Of a stretch of DNA of 64,000 nucleotides, positions 1 through 8,400 are shown in pieces. Position 1 is the first letter of the stretch, and each line of letters starts with the position of its first letter. The notes below the pieces were generated by a model that searched no databases, was not told where the DNA came from, and saw only the letters and a program-made list of their open reading frames with translations. A program made the translations under genes and the position numbers. Source of the DNA: Intestinibacillus sp. Marseille-P6563 (GTDB lineage Bacteria > Bacillota > Clostridia > Oscillospirales > Butyricicoccaceae); the NCBI RefSeq assembly GCF_900604335.1, contig NZ_UWOD01000001.1, positions 771,501-835,500 on the forward strand, given 5' to 3'.

Positions 1-1378
1 AAAAATCTTTTTCTTTTTTTGTAGGCTCCTGCGGCGTGTCCGGAAAGCGCAGGGTAAAGCAGCTTCCGCCCCCTTCGGCGCTCTGTACGGTCACTTCGCC
101 GCTGTGCAGCTGAGCGATTTGCCGCACCATGGTCAGTCCCAGACCGGTGCCGCGGTTTCCGGCGCGGGCCGGGTCAACCTGATAAAAACGCTGCCAGATT
201 TTATCGAGTTTGTCTTCTGGGATGCCGATGCCATCGTCCCGTACGGCTAGCTCGATCGTATGGTCCTGCCGGGCCAGCGATACCCAAATATGCCCCTGCG
301 GGCGGCCATACCGCGCCGCATTGCTGATGAGGTTTTGTAGCAGGCGGCTCATGAGCGTCACATCAAACCACGCTGTCACATCGGGTTCGATGCTGGTCTG
401 CAAGGTGATGCTCTGCGGCAAAGCGGGCTGTTCTGCACAGATGATCTCGACCAGGGCGCTCAAGTCGGCTTCCTCAAAGCTTGCGCGCTGAGTGCCCTGT
501 TCCAAACGGGTCATCTGCAAAAGCTGCTGAATGAGCCCGGACATTTTCTTCGCCTGCCGGTCGATGACTTCCAGGGCCTGCGCATATTGTTCGGGGGTCT
601 GTGCATGCCGCCGCGCTTCGCCGCATTGCGCCAGAATGACGGCCACCGGGGTACGCAATTCGTGCGAAGCGTCCGATGTGAACTGTTTTTCCGACTCAAA
701 GGAGGTTTCCAGGCGGGCAAACATGTTGTCAAAGGCTTGTCCGAGCCGGCTGATCTCATCGCGTCCAGGCGGCAGTCCAATGCGCTGGGACAAGTCGCTG
801 CCTTCTTCGATGGCACCAGCGGCACGGATGATCCGGTCAATGGGCCGAAACGTCGAGCGTGCCAGCAGATATGCTCCCAAAGCGCCAAAAAGCACCACAA
901 GTGGCAGCAGTAGCACGGTCATTCCGATGAAATCGTCGACCACATCGGCCACATCGGGTGCCTGAATCATGCCACGCACCCATACACCGTCTTCCCAGCC
1001 AAATGGCAGCCAATAGTCGAGCACATAATAGGTCCCATCGTCGGTTTCCACTGGACGAAGCACACTGCTTTCAAATTCAGCGCCTTCCGGGAAGGTGAGC
1101 GGCGGCTGGCCGGCCAGCAAAGCGCCGCTTTCGCTGTACACCAGCGTATAGACCCCATTGTGGGTGAAAGAAAAACCATCGTCAAAGACCAATTTGCCCT
1201 GGTCACGAGAAATCAGCGTTACATTGCTGCGCAGAACAGTATTCAGTTGGTCATAGGTGTTTTCGGTCACTACCGAACTGCTGATCGCCACCAAAAATCC
1301 AAGCACCAGGGTGACAAACAGAAGCATGAGAAGTGTAATCCATAGGGCCAGTTTGAGTTTTACCGAAAATCGTTTCAC
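1..1378 (-). CDS. OmpR-partner sensor histidine kinase, cut by the left edge
   Basis: Membrane sensor kinase that would phosphorylate the response regulator encoded just upstream. Translation from a GTG at 1378 gives a membrane segment near residues 10-30, an extracytoplasmic domain of about 120 residues, a second membrane segment near 153-178, a HAMP linker, a HisKA domain with the H-box SHELRTP (His near 239) and an HATPase domain with N-box (LLQNLISNAARYG), DDGIGIP and GTGLGLTMV. The frame is still open at base 1, after a Lys/Glu-rich tail, so only a few C-terminal codons should be missing. Its GTG overlaps the regulator stop codon (GTGA), so translation is probably coupled. The signal it senses cannot be read from the sequence. 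Confidence 0.93.
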   Translation of the reverse strand, partial: MKRFSVKLKLALWITLLMLLFVTLVLGFLVAISSSVVTENTYDQLNTVLRSNVTLISRDQGKLVFDDGFSFTHNGVYTLVYSESGALLAGQPPLTFPEGAEFESSVLRPVETDDGTYYVLDYWLPFGWEDGVWVRGMIQAPDVADVVDDFIGMTVLLLPLVVLFGALGAYLLARSTFRPIDRIIRAAGAIEEGSDLSQRIGLPPGRDEISRLGQAFDNMFARLETSFESEKQFTSDASHELRTPVAVILAQCGEARRHAQTPEQYAQALEVIDRQAKKMSGLIQQLLQMTRLEQGTQRASFEEADLSALVEIICAEQPALPQSITLQTSIEPDVTAWFDVTLMSRLLQNLISNAARYGRPQGHIWVSLARQDHTIELAVRDDGIGIPEDKLDKIWQRFYQVDPARAGNRGTGLGLTMVRQIAQLHSGEVTVQSAEGGGSCFTLRFPDTPQEPTKKEKDF

Positions 1379-2049
1379 GTGTCCTCCTTTAAGATCCATC
1401 CGGCGCCGCGCACCGTGTGCAGAAGCTTTTTGTCAAACCCCTGGTCGATCTTCTTTCGCAGATAGGTAATATAGACATCGACCACATTGGAGCCGCCGGT
1501 ATAGTCATAGTTCCAGATATGGTCTTCCAGCCGTGCGCGGGAGATGACCGTGCCTTTATGCTGCATCATATATTCTAAAATCGCGTATTCTTTGGCCGAC
1601 AACTTGATATTTTGCCCGGCTCGCGTAACTGTATGGCTGCTGGTATCTACGGTTAGATCGCCCAGCGTCAGCACACTGGTTTTTTGAGCGCTGTATTTTC
1701 TCGTAGCGGCGCGAATGCGGGCGAGCAGTTCATCCAGGTCAAATGGCTTGACCAAATAATCATCTGCTCCCAAATCCAGCCCGGTGATGCGGTCCTGCAC
1801 GCTGTCGCGCGCGGTCAGGAAAATCACCGGTGTTACACTGCCTTTGTTGCGCAGGGCACGCAATACCGCATGTCCATCCAGTTTGGGCATCATAATATCG
1901 AGTAAAATGCAATCATAGGCCGCGCCAGCGGCATAGTCAAGCGCCTCTTCCCCATCGTAGCAGGCATCTACACCATATCCTGCGCGCTCCAACGTTTTGC
2001 ATACCAGACGGTTGAGATCTTTTTCATCTTCGGCCACCAAAATACGCAT
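1375..2049 (-). CDS. OmpR/PhoB-family response regulator
   Basis: DNA-binding response regulator of 224 residues, the normal family length. The receiver domain (about 1-115) has the acidic pocket EDE at 7-9, phospho-acceptor Asp51 in LLDIMMP and Lys near 101 in YLVKPF. The C-terminal winged helix (about 125-222) ends in the usual VRGAGWIL strand. The start has a GGAAGGGG ribosome site 6-7 bases upstream. It overlaps the kinase by 4 bases and is transcribed with it from the promoter at 2085-2112. Target genes are unknown. Confidence 0.95.
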   Translation of the reverse strand: MRILVAEDEKDLNRLVCKTLERAGYGVDACYDGEEALDYAAGAAYDCILLDIMMPKLDGHAVLRALRNKGSVTPVIFLTARDSVQDRITGLDLGADDYLVKPFDLDELLARIRAATRKYSAQKTSVLTLGDLTVDTSSHTVTRAGQNIKLSAKEYAILEYMMQHKGTVISRARLEDHIWNYDYTGGSNVVDVYITYLRKKIDQGFDKKLLHTVRGAGWILKEDT

Positions 2050-2084
2050 ACAAATCCCCTTCCATAGAAAATATCCTACTCCAT

Positions 2085-2112
2085 ATTATAGTCTGCTGGC
2101 CGTTTTTTGCAA
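2085..2112 (-). promoter_or_regulatory. Sigma-A-type promoter of the two-component operon
   Basis: On the minus strand TTGCAA is followed after 16 bases by a perfect TATAAT. The transcript would start about 30 bases upstream of the response-regulator ATG. The promoter lies across the stop codon of the cotJC 3' fragment, so the regulator operon directly abuts the truncated coat gene. Confidence 0.8.
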
Positions 2113-2355
2113 GTTGTGCCAACGCGCAACATCTGCTGCGAGGTTTTCCATTAAGTCGGTGATGGCATCGCCTTTGCATTGCAGCGCCGCAGCGGTAAAC
2201 GGAACGCCTGCTGCCGACTGCGGATAGATGCCCGTCGTATGGTCGACAAAATAGGCATCAAAACCGCTTTGTTTGATCTGCTCCATGCTCAGATTGCGGG
2301 TCAACTGGTAGACGATCGCCGCAATCATTTCCTGGTGTGCCAGTTCTTCGGTACC
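2086..2355 (-). pseudogene. cotJC: cotJC 3' part, separated from its 5' part by an 11.6-kb element
   Basis: From the shared 10-bp core at 2355, this frame encodes GTEELAHQEM and then 79 more residues typical of the CotJC/manganese-catalase family, including YFVDHT and GVPFTAAALQCKGDAI. It has no start of its own: upstream in frame it runs into the terminator of the neighbouring SLH gene. The missing N-terminus is at 13980-14163. Joining the parts at the core gives one 150-residue frame containing Glu35, Glu65 and His68, which match three metal ligands of manganese catalases. The family is usually about 190 residues long. Here the frame stops after LAADVARWHNLQKTASRL, so the last ~40 residues, with a further His ligand, are absent even after joining. 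Confidence 0.85.
2346..2355 (+). repeat. Attachment core, left copy
   Basis: CTTCGGTACC, identical to 13971-13980. Read on the minus strand it is GGTACCGAAG, which encodes G-T-E of the CotJC metal-site motif and one base of the next Glu codon. Flanking bases differ between the two copies, as expected for attL and attR of a serine recombinase. Confidence 0.85.
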
Positions 2356-2402
2356 TAGAACGGGGTCAAAATGAGACCCTCCGCAAAAAACGGACACATA
2401 CA

Positions 2403-2437
2403 AAACGGGCGCCACTTGAATCGTGGCGCCCGTTTGC
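2403..2437 (-). terminator. Terminator of the giant SLH gene
   Basis: A 13-bp perfect stem (AAACGGGCGCCAC with its complement) around a 7-base loop, followed on the minus strand by TTTT. It lies 5 bases beyond the SLH-protein stop codon and inside the element. Confidence 0.85.
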
Positions 2438-2441
2438 AGCA

Positions 2442-5400
2442 TTAAACGGAGGGAGAGATGTTATTTTCGGCAAATCGCATCAGGATCGCGGCAGCCTGCG
2501 CTCTGGTGGCCTGACCCAGAGGGTCTAGCCGTTGATCGCCTACTCCGGCAATCAAGCCCTGGTCCACCGCCCAAACCATCGCCGGCTGTGCCCAGTCGCT
2601 GGTCTGTGTTCCATCGGTAAAAGCGAACAGACTGCCCTCTGCCGCGGGACTTCCTGCATAGCGCCACAGCATGGCTGCCAGCTGTTCCCGGGTGATGGCG
2701 TCATTGGGACCAAATCGACCGTTGCCGTAGCCCGCGGCCACATCTGCGCTGTCCGCCCAGCTGATGGCCTTTCCGTACCAGTCCTCCAGCGTTACGTCGT
2801 CGTAGTCCAGGGCGCCGTCCACCATCGGACTGCCCTCCAGCCGCCAGAGAATCGTGACGATCATACCGCGCGTAATGGCGGTATTGGGTTCAAAGGTGCT
2901 TTCGCTGGTACCCACCATCAAACCGTTCTCCACGCAGTAGTGTACCCCATCATGATACCAGGCCAAACGGTCCGCATCGGTGAACGGCGCCATGGGACAG
3001 CTCTCGTCCCGTGGACACGCCGATGTACTGGCCGTCTGACGGAACGTTACGGTAATGGTCACCTTCCCAGTAGGCTGCACAAAGGTATATGTCCCATCGC
3101 CGTTGGGGGCAACTTCTACCGGCTTGCCATTCGGGTCTGTGACGATGACCTCATCGACGGTATATCCTTCCTCGGGTGTCGGCGTAATGGTCACTTTGTC
3201 ACCCTTTTGCGGGGAACTCGGCTTGACGGAAACCGAACCATGTTCTGGCTGCTCTACCTTGGGCGGATAAACCGTCATCGAGGACCCGCCGCCAGAACTA
3301 CCGCCCTGGTTTCCACTGCTGCTATCGCTGTATCCGATGGCATAGGTCGAGAAGCACTTGACGTACAGCGTCAGTTTGGTCTTGTCACTGCTGACGGTGA
3401 AATATTCGCCCAGGTCCGAACTCGGTGTCATGGTCAATTCCTGTGCTGTACCATTGTGAACCCGATAAACCGAATAGCTGTTTTTTCCCTGCAATTGAGC
3501 GGGCAGCGGTAGCAGAACTTCCAGCAGGACGTTAGCTTGTGTAATGTTTTCGCTGTCTGTTTTGTTTCCCTCTTTGTCAAAGACCTCTTTTTCCAGCTTG
3601 TAGTCCATGACCAGCCCTACGGTAACGGAATCGTCCTTCTTCGCTGCGATTTTTTCCATATCGCTCGAGATGGAGGTATCTCCTCGCTGCTTTTCCTCCG
3701 CGTTGAAGGTGATCTCGACCTTGCCGCCTTCCTTGACGTTTTTCTGATCGTCTTCGGTATATACGGTCTCGTCAGTGTTCTCAAACATGGTATCCAGCTT
3801 GCCTACGACGATGTCCGGGCTGCCGGGTGTCACTTTGACAATCGAATTGGTGGCGCCCTTCGGCAAGGTAGCATCGCAGATCTTATCTGCTGTTGTAATT
3901 TCCACCTTGCTGGTAACCGTGCGCACGTCCTTGGTCACCACCAGATTGTAAATACCCGGCATCAGATCGGTAAATCCATAGGTTCCGTCCGCCTCTGTGG
4001 TGGTTTCGCCGATCTTGTTCGCGCCCAGCCACAGGCTGACCACTGCATTTTCCACATTGGCATCCGTACCGTCGGTTTTCTCTGTGATGGTACCGGATAC
4101 TTCAAATACTTCCTGCCACTGGGCGGTAAAGGTCACATCCGCGCCGGGCATGGTGAAGCGATCGCCGGGCTGGTAGGTCTTGCCGTCATAGAGCCAGCCC
4201 ATAAATTTGTAATTCGCCTTTTCATATCCACACTCGGGCAGGGTGAGGACACTGCCGCTGGCCGCTTGCAGCTCGGTCATGCTGCCGCTAGCCCCTTCCC
4301 CGCCTGCAAAGGACACGGTATACAATACCGGCGGGGCCTGGGTGATGGTGAGGGTACCCACCTGCATAGTATCGCTGCCGTTGGTGTGGCGGTAGTTGGA
4401 ATCGGTGATCTTCACCCAGATCTCATAACTGCCCACCTCCTTCGGAGAGGATATCTCTGTGCCGTTCTGCCGGTAGGTGACGGTGTATTTGGTAAACGTA
4501 GCGTCATCGGCGGTCACGGGAGCTTTCTTTTTGCTGCCGTCGGCCTGCACCGCGTTATCCTTCACGATAAAAATCACCGGCTTGGGCTGAATGGTCAGTG
4601 TGGCATTTTCGTTTTTCAGGGTGTAGTTTGCTGTATCGGTACCGTTTAGGGCAGCGGTCAAAGGATGACTGCCTGCTGTTTGCTTCACTCCCGTGATATT
4701 GACCGAAACATCATCGCCTTCCACCACACCAGAAAGTGTCACTTGTGCCTCTGCCATTTGGCCGTATACCCAATAGAGCCCCGACCAAGTGGCAAAAATC
4801 GACCTTTCCGCAATGGTGAAATCGGCTGTGGCAGTCACGGCTTCGTGGTTGGCCGTTGCCGCAAAGGTAGCGGTGACCGTATACTTGCCCGCATCGGTGG
4901 GAACGGTGTCGCTGTCATATGACACACCGCCACTCGTGGTACCCGTGTAGTGGTAGGTAACATGGTCAATGCCATTGGTACTCGAACTGGGGACCGGCTG
5001 CTTAGGTGGCTCGCCGTAGGTCCAGCTTTCGATCGTAACCGAAGCATTTCCCGTAGCCGTGATAATTTCCCATGCTAGTTTTGTGTTTGCACCCCCCTCC
5101 AAAGTATAATTGGGGTTGCTCAAACCAGTGACCGTTGTCTCGTAGTTGCCCACAGCCGTCCCCTGCGTGATGCCATCGTAGGTTAGTTCGCAAGAGTCCC
5201 CTTGCACTAAATTGGAAATAGTCGCAGCGACTGTATGCTCCTGACCATCATAAGGGATCGGTGCTGTGTAATTCCAGTTCAGTGTTACCGGGCGGGGCAC
5301 AATTTTGATCGTTACTGTGTTGCTAGGGATGGTCTGTGTCTGGCCGTCTTCGCTCACCGTGAGCTCTACTTGATAACTGCCGCTGTCGGATATATTGGAT

Positions 5401-8400
5401 AGTGTGAGGGTCCGTCCTGATTGACCGCTCAATACCGCTCCATCCTTATACCATGTATATGTGGGGTCCATATCCCCCGCTGCATTTTGCGTAACATCGG
5501 CAGTCAGTGTGACCGTTTCACCGTAGGTGACATCCGTATGGCTGGCTGTCAGCGTCACAGAGTACGCACTTTGTTTCCAATGGGCCGTAAGCGTGAGGTC
5601 TTTCTTCACCTCACCAGTCGGAAAGTCCCATCGGCTGGACCCGTCGTACCACCCATCAAAAATAAACCCAGGATAAGTAGGTGCCGAAGGTTCTGTTGCC
5701 TTGCCGCCACTTACCACCAGCTGTGAACTCACCTCGCTGCCGCCGTCACTATCAAAAGTGATGCTGTGGACCTGGATATCTTTTTGAGTCGTCACGCCGG
5801 CGTTGGAAATAGCCGTGAAGGTGTATGTCCCTGCCTCGGTCACAGTATACGATTCGCCGACATCCACAGCTTGGCCGCCATCCTTGACAACTGTGACCCG
5901 CTCATTGCCCGAAGAGGTGATCTCCAAGGTCAAACTGCTCGCGCCCGTTTCACCGCCGGTGATCTGCAAGGTTGGCTTACCGGTGTTGATCTGGATGGGA
6001 CCTACAAAACCGCTGGTGATGTTGGCGGGGCGGTCTGTCCCGTCACCATAGGTACCAGCTGTGTTGTCGGTGACCTCATAGTAGATATACCAGGTGCCAT
6101 CCTCGCTTACGGTCACATTACCGCCTGTATTCGAGGAAAAGGGAGTCAAATCGGTGGGCGTTTCGGTATTGTTGTCTACGATTTTGTATTTGGCTGTATC
6201 GAGTCCGCTGCCGCCCTGGTCTTCTATATCAAACTTGACGGTCACCGCTTTCGACTGCCATCCTGTGGATGCCCAGTCATGGGATACGGTGGGGGCTGTG
6301 GTATCGATTTTGTCGATGGTATAGCTTGCCGAATTGCTGCCACCGTAGATATTGTCTACCACAGACACCTCATAACTGCCATTTTGGGACACCAGAATGG
6401 TGCCGGATGCATCGGTGGTGGTTCTGCCATCCGGGAGCGTGACCACACAGTTATCGGTATGCTCCCCGACCAGCTTCCACTCCAACGTCTGCGTCTCGTT
6501 GGTCCAAGTCGTGCCGTCCCATGGGGTAAAATCTGTGCCGGTGTTGTCGAGCAGACCTATGGTGATGGTGGGGGCGTAATTTTTCGCGCCCTCCTCGGAA
6601 ATCACCTGATAGGCCGGGGAACTGACAGTAACGGTATGCCCCACATTATCGGTCACGCGAAGATGAAGGTAAATGTCCGCTTCGCTTGCCTCACTGGCAT
6701 GATAGGTCAGTGAAGTGTTGTTGTCCCCGATCGAAGCCCAACCGTTATCGGGTGCGGTTGCCGAACTGCTCCATACATACTCTGCTGTTTTTACCCCGGA
6801 CTGGGTATCGCCATAGTCTATTGGTAAGGTAATGCTATGGTAAACGCCAGCCTTTTGGGTAGGCGTATTGGCCGTCATATCTCCGATGGAGGCAGTCGGG
6901 TCGATGGTGTCGATTTTGCTCACCTCAGCAGTGGCAGTAACCGCTTCTCCGCTTTTGGATACACAGCGGAAGGCATAGGTGCCGTTTTGGTTCACGGTGA
7001 CGCTGCCGCCGGAAACTGCCTGCCATACACCATCACCATAGCGATACTCCACGGTACCGTTTTGGGCGTTTACTGTTATGGTGCGGCTGGTTGCCCAGTC
7101 ATCATTATTGACAGAGACGCTGATCGAAGGCGGCTGGACTGGATCTGGGTCGCCGGAACTGCTGAAATCAACACTGGTGCTCTTGTAGACCAGCGCGCCG
7201 TTTGAGTCGCAGATACCCAGCACATGAAGGTACCAGGTACCGCTTTCTTGCCGAGTCATGGCCGTAAAGCCGGTAGTCTGCGCTGCCGCCAGCTCATCAC
7301 TGGTCAGGGGAATCCAGCCGGTGGCGGGCATGGCGCTGCTCTGTGACCAGGCATACCGCAGGGAGGTGGTATCGTTGTTGGCATTCGAAATAGTGGCACG
7401 GCCTACACCACCAGAGATGGAACCGGCAGAAAGGTCAAAGGACGGTGTCCGGGTGTCCACATCGGCTGGAACCTCGCCGCTGACCGCAGGAGTGTTCCCA
7501 TTATCCGCCATATCCTTGATGGTGGCGTTGGTGCCGGTAACAGAAAGCGTGCCGCTGGCATTTGCGGGCACCGTACCAGTGAAGTAGAGCACGTTGGTGT
7601 CCCCGCCGCCCGCATAGGTAGCAGTACCCCAGCTGGTACTGATGGTCTTGCCGCTCAGTGTACTGTTTTGACTGTCCACGATCTCATCGAAAATCAGGGA
7701 CACGGTAAAACTGTCTCCCACCCGATAGGTGCTGCCGCCCATGTCGGCAACCGCCAACAACGTGGGTTCGTGATCGTCGATGAACTGGTAGTGGTGGACG
7801 ACATTCTGCGTATACCATGCGTCACTACCCGAACCACAGGCGCCGTAGGAGGTAGTAATCTGCTCAGTGTTTACGGAAAAGGCAATATAGTCCCCTGTAT
7901 CAGTCCCCGTCCACTCCTCCTGTTTCAGGTTAGACTGACTGGGGAAAGTTCCCGCAGGAAAATGATAGGAATACCAGTTGGCGTCATTTTTGCTCTTGCC
8001 ATGTTCAAAGAGGGCCGTATACCCTGCTGGTATAGATGTTGAATAGGAGCCGCTCAGGTTATCATCGTAAGGATAAATAGAGGTGTCAGTGTCACCCCCC
8101 GGTACAATCTGGACAGCCTGATAGCCACTCTCCTCTTCTCTGGCATCAAAGGTCACATAATAACGGATTTCGTCGGACACGGCCTGCACATAGGCTTGGA
8201 TGCTTTGGTCAGGCTGAACATCAATATGCTCCTGTCCGCTACCAGGCGTACCATTTGTCCAGCCCAACTTTCCATCGACGTCGTAATCGCCGCGCTTGGT
8301 TTCAGTTGGGCGGCTATCTGTCTTTTCTGTAAATTCATTACGGTCAACCGTCGTGTTCCCCGTCATGGTGCGGGTAGCTGCGGCCCGGCTGCCCTCGATC

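Noticed and set aside
2356-2442. The cotJC 3' frame can be extended upstream to a start codon at 2442, giving a 118-residue ORF.
   Set aside because: The extra 29 codons run through the terminator of the SLH gene and have no similarity to CotJC; the join to 13980-14163 explains the gene better.
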